Assembly (NCBI GenBank): GCA_019095985.1
Contig: CM032666.1
Span: 46,716,793 to 46,780,792, forward strand
DNA length: 64,000 nt
Source of the DNA: Streblospio benedicti
Lineage: Eukaryota > Annelida > Polychaeta > Spionida > Spionidae
Direction: 5' to 3'
Shown here: positions 26,401-37,639 of the stretch, one piece after another
Layout: every line of letters begins with the position of its first letter
Numbering within the stretch: the first letter of the stretch is position 1
The notes under the pieces: generated by a model
Seen by the model: the letters and a program-made list of their open reading frames with translations, nothing else
The model's database searches: none
What the model was told of the DNA's origin: nothing
Program-made: the position numbers and the translations under genes

Positions 26401-28190
26401 AGGCATATGTTATGCTGAAGCTGAGTAGACACATCACCTAGTAGAGTGGTTCACATTGACCTGTGATAAAGAAGGAGTGGGCGCCATACTGGGCGAGCGT
26501 CGGGTGGACAGACATGGTGACCTTCTCATTTTTGTGATGGCTTCATATGCTCATGAGCTAGTTATTTCAGTGTGAATTTTGAGGGCCTATAATGGCCTAC
26601 ATATATAGAGTTGTTGACAGAAAATGCTTTAATTGGAAGACAATACCATGAATGTGATAACTACCACCACTTTAAAAAAAAGATACACCATGAATCAGTA
26701 CCTGCTGAAAATAACACTGCAGAGGGAAAGAAACCCATATTTTCATATGAGTGGTAGACAACATTTTTAGAGTTGATTTTTGTATCTGGTTTTATATCTG
26801 TAGTACTGTTGTCTATTTGTGTAGATGCCATTGACATCAATATTTCATTCTATATACTAGCATGCTAAATGAGGATGTGTAAACTCACGCAGGTGTATGT
26901 TCTTAATGGAGCACGAGTTGTGCTTGAGTGTCCCTCATATGGTCAAAAGTTTCCTATGACCACTTATGTAATTAGAGTAGTGAGTTTATCATTACGACGT
27001 GAGTCTTATGACTACTGGCCTTCCACGAGTAGCAATTAGACAGCTGTTACAGGTTTCTTCACTGCCGTCTGCTTCCTCGTGGAATGTGAATTGAAAATAC
27101 AACATCGGTGTCCGGCACATCCTGTGTTGAGATAAGATTTATTACCAACGCCAACCTAAACCTTTGAATATCTACTTTAACCCATAGTGGCCTCATGTGA
27201 ATAATTCTAGAGCAGTGGTACGATATTTTTATCAATTGGTGAATTGAATAATAAGACCGTAATACATACTGACTACTTTCACTTGGTCACAATTTTTTGG
27301 GGAAAAAACTATGAAAATATGCAGCTTTTATGATTTACAATTGACGCAATATTTTATATATCCAGTACTACATATAATTGTATATAATTGTATATACATG
27401 TACTCCATTAGTTATATTGCATCAATCTACATTTTTATTTCCTTTCCACTGTGCGGAATATTAAGTTAACATTAACGATTTTATACGCAATTACATCTAA
27501 AGCCGCTCCTAGTCAAGTCAAAGGTCCGGCGACAGCTGACTCATATTGTGTGTCGTATCTCCGTGACTATTACACAGACAAATGTATTGGCTAAGTTGTG
27601 CTCGTTATAACACTATATATGCAAACACAATCTGGTTATTTTACAACTATTCTTATACGCACCATTTATATAACATAGGCTTTATGTTAATGTGCAACAC
27701 CGTTTCCAGTGTGCATCGATGTCACAAGCCTACTTAGGCGCCAATTTATCATTGGTCTAAACTGTCTGTATCATTAAAACAATTGATACTTTGTAACCGA
27801 AAACATTGCACATGTTTATCGTACTATCAAAGATACATGTACACAAATCGCTTGGTTTGCATTGCTTGATTTGCAGTTACGTTTCATAAAGTACAAACAA
27901 CTTTGACCTCAAACCAGCATGACTCACTTACTACTGGTGGCAGACATCCGACACCAGTTTACAGCAGTATATCCGCAATGCATTAAAAAAAACTCACCTT
28001 CTTTTATCCGTGCTCAAAGCATCTCCCAGTAGAAAACAATACCCGCTAAAAGCTAACAGTTCGAGTCATATCGCTCAGCATTCCATCTGTAGTGTGCAGA
28101 CGAAAATACTCCACCGCCGCGCGCTGTGTGCACACGATATTTGATCAATCGCTCGTATCAGCATCTCGTATCATGAGCAGGCTGATTTAA
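23450..28190. other. Intergenic, no gene recognised
   Basis: AT-rich sequence between the LicD-family gene and the KASH5-like exons. Short frames only. Missing downstream exons of the KASH5-like gene would have to lie here if the assembly is right, but none was recognised. Confidence 0.5.
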
Positions 28191-28300
28191 CTACCTGTAC
28201 CTGGCCTGTAACCGAGCCGGCGGTGGCGGCGGGCGATACTCACGCCAAAATACTGACACGCAGCCCCCACATCCCCAGCGTGCTTTCACAACCGCCGTCA
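28191..28300 (-). promoter_or_regulatory. GC-rich patch with strong minus-strand donor
   Basis: GC-rich patch whose minus strand reads TTTTGGC then GTGAGTATCG, a strong 5' splice site. It could end a noncoding first exon of the LicD-family gene 5 kb downstream. No transcript evidence; weak call. Confidence 0.25.
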
Positions 28301-29118
28301 CACCTGTTAACCCGTGTCTCTCATCCATATGCGACCGCCAATTTGGGGAGAAAACCGGGTGATGATTTCCTGTGATATTATCAACATAGACATTGTACAC
28401 GCGGCCACTCTTCTCTATTCGCCATCGTCTACAACGTGAAATATCCACTGCCAAGAATTCCATAGGCTTTGATGGGTGTAATAAAAACAACAAGTAAAGA
28501 CTATTTCTGGTGACAAGTTAAATCTCATTGCTGTGTGAATACTTTAATAATTTACACACACAAAAATCACAATGTGGCCCAAAATTATGACTTTTACATA
28601 GCAAACCGAGGTAAATCGTCACACACGGGGCTTAGGGTATCACGTCTATCGTTGTTATTCGTTGAAATAAAAGAATTTAGGAAGGATAGTGGTCATAATC
28701 TGGTCACCCGAAGTAAATCACTAACTTGAATGAGCATGCGTAGAAACATCGTTTATTCCTGTATGTCCTCACTGGCTGCCCTCAGACACAGCCAGCCTTG
28801 CGGATAGATTTGGCAGTAGACTGGCAGTAGACTAGCCTTGCGGCCCGTTGTAGTCTAGGCAGTATAAGGAACAGTTCTTTAAGGGTAGTGGTCAATGTAA
28901 GTAAGCAAAGTTTGATGGTTCACCTCAGCTGTGTCCTCAAATACCACACAACGGAATTCGGTTTCAGTTGGTGTGGATCGTGTGTGCATGTGATTAAAAC
29001 GTGGCATTTAGTGATTTTTGCCATTTAGTAGAATAACTGTTCATCATTCTAGGATTTGGCATAAGTTTGTTTCACATATCGTAAACCAGTTTCGTAATTG
29101 TTTGTTGAAAATAGACCA

Positions 29119-29218
29119 NNNNNNNNNNNNNNNNNNNNNNNNNNNNNNNNNNNNNNNNNNNNNNNNNNNNNNNNNNNNNNNNNNNNNNNNNNNNNNNNNN
29201 NNNNNNNNNNNNNNNNNN
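29119..29218. other. Assembly gap (100 N)
   Basis: Exactly 100 N, a conventional gap of unknown true size, about 100 bp below the last visible exon of the KASH5-like gene. Confidence 0.99.
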
Positions 29219-29322
29219 ATTTAGAAAATTTTGCATTTAAGCACAAAGGATCCTTTAAATTTCAAGACAGAAAAACCTAGACCTATAGAAAAAATAAACT
29301 AGATTAAAGTATAAATAAATAC

Positions 29323-29468
29323 CATGAAGAAGTTGTAAAATTGGAGAATGGTGATTCGATTTCATTCTTGTTTTCTTATTTCGACCTTTAACAGCAGAAT
29401 CTCCCACACCACGTACAAGCAAATCTTTTGTGTCAGCACAAGCTTCAGAGTCCATATCAGAGGTTTCA
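29323..29468 (-). CDS. KASH5-like exon 4 (last one visible)
   Basis: From GTTACCTAG to GTATTT, encodes ETSDMDSEACADTKDLLVRG, VGDSAVKGRNKKTRMKSNHH and SPILQLLH plus G. The first base completes a Ser codon with the AG left from exon 3. Acidic then basic, probably disordered. The intron from exon 3 is about 5.5 kb and repeat-filled. Confidence 0.5.
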
Positions 29469-29587
29469 CTAGGTAACAAAAATTAAAGTAGAAAGATACA
29501 CATAACTCTGAAGAATTTTCAACTCATTAAAAACCCCGTATCTTTTTTACTATGTTTAGAGGGCAAACGACGACATTCACATTAACA

Positions 29588-29845
29588 GAATGTATGTTTG
29601 ATTCATCCTGGGTTTCTTTATTCATGATTTAAAGAATTTATTGGATACCAATAGAAACCAATATTAATACCTTTTTTTACGAGACTTTCGTTGTTTTCGC
29701 AACAACTTCTTTGGGCCACCACCATGGTGGTCATGTGACCCTCTGAGATTTTGCATTCGGCCCGAAGAAGTTGTTGCGAAAACAACGAAAGTCTCGCCAA
29801 AATGGTATTAACATTGGTTTCTATTGGTATCCAATAAACTCTTTA
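29588..29845. mobile_element. Fold-back derivative of a Penelope-like element
   Basis: Two inverted arms, each built on TTTATTGGATACCAATAGAA...GAGACTTTCGTTGTTTTCGC AACAACTTCTT, around a short loop with ACCATGGTGGTCATGTGACC. The arms and even the outer flank (TTTGATTCATCCTGGGTTTC) match the termini of the GIY-YIG-bearing element at 43333-44160. It has no coding part. It looks like a nonautonomous deletion form of the same family. Confidence 0.82.
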
Positions 29846-30074
29846 AGACATTCACATTGTCATTAATGTTGTCACAAGTATATTACGTCAGCAATCATCA
29901 GAGCGCTCATCGCCCAGATGGCCAAATCTAAGTATTTGTAAGTAATTATGTTAGACAGAAATAATATTGTGAATAAAATGCAACCAAATTTGTATTATCT
30001 GTGGGTTTTTCATAAATAATGCAAAATAATAATGCAACCAAATTCAACCAAATTCATTTGCTCGGTAATGTCTA

Positions 30075-31955
30075 GGTCACATCGTCGTCGTTGTCGTTGT
30101 TGTCGTCGTCATCAGTGTTTTGATTAACGTGCAGGACTGCAGGTGCAGGGGTAACGTCCAAATCAGTGGACCCCCTGGCTAGCTACACGCATGGCTGCTC
30201 GTACACCAGATCTCCATGTGTTTCTCTCAAGAGGAGCAATTGTTGAGAGACTCCAGTCTTTCCTATCCCTCTCTGTCACATGCTTCCATGAAATCTTGGG
30301 TCTACCAGTTCCTCGACTTACCAGTTATTTGCATTTCCCATGCAGTCTTGATGGCCCCTCTCGACCGCACCACATGGCCATACCACCGGAGTTTTCTCTC
30401 CTTCAGAATGAGGTCAAGGTCCTCAAGGCCAAGAAGCTTCAAAAGCTTACTTGAACTGGTGGTGGCAACATCATCCGGCTTCACATTGCAGATCTGTCTG
30501 ATCATTGCCCAGTCGTTGCGCTGCAGACATAGAAAGTTTGGCTTGGCTAAGGGCCATGTTTCTCTAGCATGGAGCATTGCACTCCGTACACAAGTGCTGT
30601 AAACATGTCCCAGCGTCTTGTGTGAGAGGTGGCGAGACAAAAGAACTGGAAGCAGCTCTTTAAACTTTTTCCAGGCTGTCTTCACACGAGTTGTGGGTGC
30701 AGCGTCACAGCCACCGGCAGCCGAGAGCATGTCTCCCAGGTAGCAAAAAGAAGCAACTAACTCCAGCTAGTCGGGTCCTACCTGGACCTCACTCTGTGGT
30801 CTGCCATCGATTGGTCTCGCGGTTCTCTGGCATCGTCTGCACTTGAAACTTGGGTCCTCTGTTAGGCGTTTAAGCCCACTGCATTTCTTATGCACCTACT
30901 TCTTCCAGCCACTACAGAGAATACGGTTGCTGCCTACACCAGTGCAGCAAACAGCACAGGGAAAATTGCCAGAGTTCTGGAGAACATCTAGACCGGAACC
31001 GCAGATCATGATCTTGGTCTTCCTTACATTCACTCTCAAGCCCTTTTTCTCCATGCCTTCCTTCCACAACAACAGCCTACTGACACATTCTTTAAGTGAC
31101 TCTGGTATCATGACTAGGTCATCAGCATAAAGATCCTCCCATGGAACACCAGATCGGAACTCACGAGAAAGGGGCTCAAGCACTATGATAAACAGCAGTG
31201 GATTGAGTACAGAACCTTGGTGGACACTGTCTTTCACCTCAAACTCTTCACTGTAACTATCACCAACGCGAACTTGACTCCGTGCATTTGCATACATGAT
31301 CCGGACTAGACGTACAATCCACTCCTCTACACCAAGTTTCCTCAGTGCCCACCAGATGACCTTCCTAGGAACCCTATCAAAAGCCTTCTACAAGTCAACA
31401 AAAGCCATGTAGAGTCTTTTGTTGGCTGCGAGGTACTTCTCCTGCAGTTGTCTGAAACGAATATTGCATCTGTCGTGCCTTTGGCTGGGACGAAGGTAAA
31501 TTGGCTTAACCATCTCCACCACTATGCCTGAGGGGCCAGCTGCTTTTCCTGCTTTCATCTGTGAAATAGCCTTCTTAACCATGGTAATGGTGATAGGGTT
31601 TGACGGACCTTCCACAGGTGGTTCCTCAGATAGATGGTCTGGATCCCAGTCAAACTCAACGTTCAGGAGCCTTTCATAGTGGTCTAGCCATGCCTTCTGC
31701 TTGGATTTATCACTCATGGATATCTCACCAGCATCATTCTTCACCAGTTTGTCACCCACAACATCTGCGTTCTCTCTTCGCATCTGGTTGGCAAGTCGAA
31801 AGACTTCTGAAGACTTGGGATCAATGTTCTGGTAGACCACCTTGTCGGCTTCATAACGAGCATGATGCACTATGCGTCTAGCGATGCGCTTGGCTGTATC
31901 GTATTCAGCCCTTGTGCCTTTATCAGTCTTCCATGCCTTGAAAGCTAAGTCTGAA
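30075..31955 (-). mobile_element. LINE: reverse transcriptase with internal deletion
   Basis: Minus-strand frames give, in order, HHARYEADKVVYQNIDPKSS, SQMKAGKAAGPSGIVVEMVK, RQLQEKYLAANKRLYMAFVD, RVPRKVI, VHQGSVLNPLLFIIVLEPLS, LYADDLVMIPESLKE, a Cys-rich linker (CAVCCTGVGSN), then MLHARETWPLAK, RWYGHVVRS and WRSGVRAAMRVAS. This is a non-LTR reverse transcriptase with an intact YADD motif. The segment between fingers and the KRLYMAFVDL motif is deleted (roughly 70 residues), the N-terminal endonuclease is absent (5' truncation), and there are several stops and frameshifts. It sits in intron 3 of the KASH5-like gene, same orientation. Confidence 0.9.
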
Positions 31956-32329
31956 ATGTCTAACCGATGTCAATCATCAGAGACATTTTTACAAAACTAA
32001 TGTTGGACACTAACAGTCATTGGTTACTATGAAAAAATGATTTATTTTTTATAATGATTAGCAATTAAATGATTGTTTACTAAAGCTCCGAAACAATTAT
32101 TCACTCAGTAAAAAACCCAGAAATTCTAAATGGTGAACATATGAAAGATTTTCAGCACAAGATCAACACTCCGTAATTTTGTAAAAGATGGCATCAAAGG
32201 AATGCACTGATATATGGCCCTTTTAGGTCAATCAATTTTAAAATTAGTAATTCAAATTCATTGTACATACATGTATAAAGAATATCGTAGAGACAACACA
32301 TCTAATCAGAATGAAAATAAAAACCCATC

Positions 32330-33530
32330 GCATTTAAACTTCTTCAAAAGTGGGCTAAAGTACACCAAAATCTAAATTCGTAATAATTTGTTTTGAAAAA
32401 CACATCGTATTTTCATCAAAGGACAAAGTACACCAAATTCTAATCAGGTCTGGACAGTAAGTAGTACAAGGAAGCTAAATGTGAAATTTGGTGATAATAG
32501 GTCGAATACTTCTCCCTGTAGAGTGGTAACAAGGTATTAACACGTATCGCTCATAAGTTCGTCAAACATAGGCCAAAGTATGACAAAATCAATTCAGCTG
32601 TGGAGACTAGTATAGTGAACAAAATTGTAACGTTGAATGACCATAGGTGAAATACTTTTCCCAGTCCAGTGGTAACAATTGTTTTATTCAATATTCCGTA
32701 ACATTTTTAAAAATAGGCCAAAGTAATCAAACATCAAATCACATGAGGAGAGTGATATGGTCATACAGAATGTCAAGTTTGGTGATGATAGGTTACAAAA
32801 TCTTCCCAGGAGACAGATAAACACACATTTGTAATAATTTGTTTTTAAACCACATCATAATTTCATCAAAAGTAGGCCACAGTACACCAAAATCTAATCA
32901 GCTCTGGAGAGTAGTACAATAAAACTAAATATGAGGTTTGGTGACCATAGGTCAAATACTTCTCCCTGTAGAGTGGTAACAAGGTTTATTGTGTAACGTA
33001 ACGCTCATAAGTTCGTAAAAAATAGGTCAAAGTACACCAACGTCAATTCAACTGTGGAGACTAGTATACTGAACTGCACTGTAAAGTTTAATGATCATAG
33101 CTAAAATACTTTTCCCAGTGCAGTGGTAACAAATATTCCAAGAAATCAAAAGTAGGCCAAAGTACACCAAAATCAAATCACATGAGGAGAGGGATATAGA
33201 CATACCAATTGTCAAGTTTGGTGATGATAAGTCATAAACTGTTCCCAGGAGACAGATAAACACAATTACGTAATAATTTGTTTTTAAAAACACATCGTAA
33301 CTTCTTCAAAAGTGGACCAATGTACACCAATATCTAATCAGTTCTGGAGAGTAGTACAAGAAAGCTAAATATGCATATTTTTTTCCTCAAACAAAACATA
33401 TTCAATTTGCAAAGCAATCGCTGAAATAGTCTTTGCGTTATGTACCTGTTTATTTCGGATGGACAGACATATGCGGACAGAAGCACAGCAAGAAATCTCC
33501 GTCAGGACTTTGTCCGGGGAGATTTAATTG
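32330..33530 (+). repeat. Higher-order tandem repeat (A-B-C units), copy 1
   Basis: Units of about 150 bp each begin near GTAGGCCAAAGTACACCAAA. Three types alternate: A (CTAATCAGCTCTGGAGAGTA), B (CAATTCAGCTGTGGAGACTA) and C (CAAATCACATGAGGAGAG). Order here is A 32418, B 32571, C 32714, A 32871, B 33022, C 33152, A 33312. The block ends in a distinct tail, CAGGACTTTGTCCGGGGAGA. A second copy with the same order is at 56425-57215. Lies in intron 3 of the KASH5-like gene. Confidence 0.85.
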
Positions 33531-34962
33531 ATACGAATGTGTAAAAATGAAAGTTATAGCAAACAAAATATTTAAAAGCTCATATGTCATTTTTTGTGGG
33601 TATGTAACAAGCTGTCTGCCATCCACTGAAAAATATTTCTTTTATGACATCTCCATTTTCAGAACAATATTGCAACAACTTTCAAACGCCTTCTTTTCCC
33701 AAAGTAGAGATCAGACGGGTGAAGTTTTGGCTCTGATGTAGGTGCCATCACGATCTTTTGAACCCATGGTCATCATGTAATGCAGCTCTTTCTTTACCAT
33801 TTCCTGCCAAGTTTTAACGCATTGCCATGTTTCCTCATTCCTGGCACAGCAAGGTCTTGGCCATGGTTTATCCAATCTTCGCTTCTTTCAACATGCCCAA
33901 ACCATTTCAGATGGTTAGCATGGACACAACAATTAAGGCTGAAAAAAGTGAAGCTCTTTCAACAGGAGACTAATTGTTCTGAGTTAAGCCAGGGTAATTC
34001 CTGCATATCCACCTTAAAAAGTAGAGAATAGTTCTTATCAGTCTGCACTGAGTAAATCTGACCATGGCCAACATCCATTGCATGAAGGTATGTGATGATT
34101 AGTGAGGACAACCAAAAGCTGCCATTATGTGGGTGCCAGATCACTTCCACTATAATAATTAGCACTTAGTATGTCACCAAGCTAACAGAAGGCATCCATA
34201 ACATGCTGGAACATATCATCCACCTTAACTTTGTTCACAGGTTTCATATCTATGACATCTATAGTGCAAGTGGAAGATATGCTGCATTTACACGAAGTTG
34301 ACAACTTTATTCAGCCCATCACTGAGGCCACTACACTTCTTTTATGGGTCCAAAGCTTACAAAGCAATTGCAATGCTTGTACAATATTAAGTTATAACCT
34401 ACACCATTTCTGCAGACGGACCAAGGGTACTTGCCAATTTCTTTCTACGTGTGGAGTTTCAGACACTAATCATTGATCTAGTCTTGTCCATATTATTTAC
34501 ACTTAACAGTTCAACCGTGCCAGTTTTCCACGGTTCAACCATGCCAAATTTCCACTATTTCAAAGTTTTTTAAAGATCGTCTAAGGACGCGAAAATTATG
34601 ATAAGTTCACAAGTGTAGAAAAGTTCCCAGGGGCAACAGGAACCACACTGAAGAGCAAGTGGCTTTTAAATACTAAACCCTGATGTATACAGAATCTGAC
34701 ACTTAATACATCACTAACCCTGACACAACTTCACAGCATAGTACTCATCCAACAAGCAACTCTTCCACACCTTGTTAAAGTTGAATAAAATTACTATATT
34801 CCTAAAACTTCATGAACTTACATACACATTATAATGACACATCATAACAATCCGAGATCTGATATGTATCGAAGTAATTATTTTTGTAATAAATGATTTC
34901 ATATCCCTCATATTTTCCACGCTAAAATGACACCACTTATTAATTCTACTGAACTACAGTAC

Positions 34963-35310
34963 CTAGATGTGGTACGCCTGCTGTCAAAGCTATATGAAGA
35001 AGATTCATAACTAGTATCATCACTAGTTACCTCCTGCATGAATCGAATACTTTGAAGGTATCGAGGAGTTTCAATAAAATTTTCTGAATCAAAACTCCAG
35101 TTACTCGAAGAATTTGTAGATGAATGTGAAAGTTTTCTACATTTTCTCTTCTTACAAATTTGATTCCGCCACAAAGTGAAATATTTTGGTGCGGCTGATC
35201 CTGGTGGGATGCATCGATTATTATAATATGCATTTTGCACCACTTTATGTAAAGATTCCTTTTCAAAATCCATTTTTATAATACAATGAATAGAATAATT
35301 CTCATAAAAT
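34963..35310 (-). CDS. KASH5-like exon 3: Ser-rich region
   Basis: An acceptor at GTAAGTTAG gives a first residue completed by the two bases left from exon 2, then FYENYSIHCIIKMDFEKES through SAAPKYFTLWRNQICKKRK and a Ser/Thr-rich tail with SSTNSSSNWSFDSENF, SYESSSYSFDSRRTTS. It ends with AG before GTACTG. The internal ATG at 35273 is not needed as a start because the frame is open back to the acceptor. No domain is recognised; an independent first exon cannot be excluded. Confidence 0.5.
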
Positions 35311-36499
35311 CTAACTTACAAACAAACTAATAATGAAAAATGAGTGGATTACTAAAAAAACTCAAATCGCTAATATTCATTAACACAAAGATCTTGCTTT
35401 CCTATTTGTCACCATGACTACTGTTGTCATTTCTAATTAACACCTTATTGCTAGGAGGTACTCATAATTCTTTTATTCTATGTAACGTGTGCTCCCGGAA
35501 AGATTGAAATCTTGCACAGTAATACATTGAATTGTATGTTAAAAATGTAAAGTATCTGTTGTTACATGCAAGTAGTGTGACCAACACACTTCTCTGCCAT
35601 ATAAAGAGAACGAATCACTTGATTGGTACAAAAGTTTAGTGATCAAATTTGACATCCACATAACACAACAGCCTGAGTGTAATGTCTGCCAAAAAAGGTT
35701 CATTTCCTGTTTATCCAACATAATTTATGCAATATACATTGCCAACTGGTTTTAGGTATTCTCAATAAAACCCTCACTTCCGTTTCCTGTCTGTGCGGGT
35801 CTATCAGTGACAACAAATGTATGTGTGCCGTATTGAACATAAACAAGGAAACACACGTGTGCTCTATTGACGTAAACAAGATAACGTCTGGAATGTGTAG
35901 CATATTTCTTAAAGGAAAAGCAGCTTTTGGCGTACAGCGTTTCACGTATTTGTATGGCAAGGCACGGTATTTGCTGTATTAAAATCGGCTATTTCAAAGC
36001 CCTAGGAAACTTTCAGCAGCAGCCTCTGCTCTAAAATCTGTCCAGTGTGTTATACAATGATACATATACAATGCATTTTAATTCACAACTAACAAAATCT
36101 AGCAACTTTAAGTACAGAAATATCACGTCAAAAATGGCCACTTTCCCGTGCATTTATATGGCCATGTGTCACTTCTATCACCTCACGCCGCTCACGGCGG
36201 TGAAATCCCGTGAGTTATGACCTGGGGGTTTCCTTGAGAATTGTAAACAATACTACACGTGACCGCACACATAATTACTAAAAAGGGGATCGGTGGCGTT
36301 CTCAAAAGCTTGTGGCACGAGGACAGTCTTCTTTGTACATGACCCTTGATGGACTCGGGCTTATAACCTTTGTGCCCTCCTCGTGTTGCTGGCTTGCCAT
36401 GCAGTCGCAAGCCTGGTCGACTGCCAATGCGGCTCCTGGTATCCTACTTCGGCATTTAACTAAGGGCCTCTGTCTGGAAGACTTTGTACAAGAGGCCAG

Positions 36500-36835
36500 T
36501 GTGCTTTCGTGGCTGGATGGATAGGGAATTGGACTTGTGACCAGAAAGTCGTGAGTTCGATTCCCGGTCGCGTCTGATGGTGGGTGTTGAGCAAACCTAC
36601 CTCTAACAGGTTGCAAACTGCTCCTGTGGTACCTACACATTAAATAGGTACAGGTCAGGCGAGTGAACGCTAATGTGATCGATTAGCACGTCTGCGCTAC
36701 GGTAGCGATGTGCTGTATGCTCCCCGGGGAGTTGAGAAGGATATTATAGTGTGACAAGGATGTCAATGACCTGGTGTAAATATGTAGTCGCTAGAGCACG
36801 ATCACAGTGAATTGCGACTATATTAAAATAACCAC
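36500..36835 (+). mobile_element. tRNA-derived SINE
   Basis: A tRNA-like head has an A-box-like TGGCTGGATGG at 36510 and a B box, GAGTTCGATTCCCGG, near 36553, at normal spacing for internal RNA polymerase III promoters. A longer unrelated body follows (CTCCCCGGGGAGTTGAGAAG, ...AATTGCGACTATATTAAAAT). It is not a working tRNA. It lies in intron 2 of the KASH5-like gene. Confidence 0.72.
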
Positions 36836-37066
36836 ATTTACATTGGATGCCTAACATAATCAAACTGGTTTCATTATACATGTACTAAAAATGTACATGG
36901 ACATATATGAAATTATTAACCCTTTAATGAATCAAACATAATTTCTATTAGGTGCAAATGATCATGATTTGATGAAAAATCACTGATATATATTAACACG
37001 CCAAAGGTAAAATAATGGAATCTATGGCCATATTAAAAAATAAATAAAAAAATAAAAAATACATAC

Positions 37067-37191
37067 CCTTCTATATTATCTTGAGCCAACCATTTTGTAA
37101 TTAATGAACGGTATGTAGAAATATCAATGCAAAAATCCATATTTGTTGGATCAAAGAGTTCATACAATTTGTCCCAGTGTAAGTTAGAAAT
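37067..37191 (-). CDS. KASH5-like exon 2: second half of EF-hand domain
   Basis: From TTTTTTTAG to GTATGT, encodes ISNLHWDKLYELFDPTNMDF, then CIDISTYRSLITKWLAQDNI and E plus two bases. LFDPTN...IDISTYRSLITKWLA corresponds to SLDPNG...VDLDTFLVVMRDWIA of KASH5 in order and spacing. It splices in phase with exons 1 and 3. Confidence 0.62.
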
Positions 37192-37413
37192 CTAAAAAAA
37201 TAAATATATGTATATACATGTACTGGAAAGTAACTAAGCATATGATGACTATCTTCGAGCCAGGGTGGGCATATATATCATTGATATATATCGAGTAATG
37301 TATATATGCATATCGGCATTTAGAAAATTTATTTTTGGGAAAATGTGACATTCAACACATTTATTTTTTCCAAATAGGGGAGACATTTTGACATTTATTT
37401 TTAAAAATCTTAC

Positions 37414-37596
37414 CTCATGGTTTTCAGCTGTACACTTCAGGTATTCAATGATTCTTGAAACTGGTACTTTACCATGTTGATCTATGTCACAAGCATAGAA
37501 GAAACTGTCGATATAATCTTCTTCTGTAATAAGTTGAGTGATTTTATCACTTTCTGAGCTGTCTTCATTTTCAGATGTGAACTCTTCACACTCCAT
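37414..37596 (-). CDS. KASH5-like exon 1: start and first EF-hand-like motif
   Basis: ATG at 37596; 61 codons MECEEFTSENEDSSESDKIT, then EEDYIDSFFYACDIDQHGKV and PVSRIIEYLKCTAENHE, ending at GTAAGA in phase 0. The acidic/Ser-rich start is followed by an EF-hand-like loop, DIDQHGKVPVSR, flanked by helices. The pattern STFEACDPQRTGTVAVAQVL of human KASH5 is strikingly similar in spacing (aromatic, ACD, GxV, YL). The loop keeps D1 and D3 but lacks a Glu at position 12, so calcium binding is doubtful. Confidence 0.62.
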
Positions 37597-37639
37597 AATG
37601 ACTTCAGAATACTAAACAATTATTCAAAATATACAAATT

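Larger units (their letters stand above)
29323..37596 (-). other. KASH5/CCDC155-like EF-hand gene, four exons visible
   Basis: Four minus-strand exons (37414-37596, 37067-37191, 34963-35310, 29323-29468) splice with consistent phases 0, 2, 2, 1 and no internal stop. The first two make a degenerate EF-hand pair resembling the N-terminus of KASH5, a LINC-complex protein that links meiotic telomeres at the nuclear envelope to dynein. Exons for the coiled coil and the C-terminal membrane anchor are not found, so the family call rests on the EF-hand region alone. An IRAG/LRMP relative, which shares ancestry with KASH5, is the main alternative. The gap at 29119-29218 lies immediately downstream and may hide the next exon. 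Confidence 0.5.

Noticed and set aside
32330-33530. CRISPR-like array
   Set aside because: Units are diverged, directly adjacent and about 150 bp; there are no short identical repeats with unique spacers, and the genome is eukaryotic.
36500-36575. Functional tRNA gene
   Set aside because: A and B boxes are present but the acceptor stem and cloverleaf do not close, and a SINE body follows.
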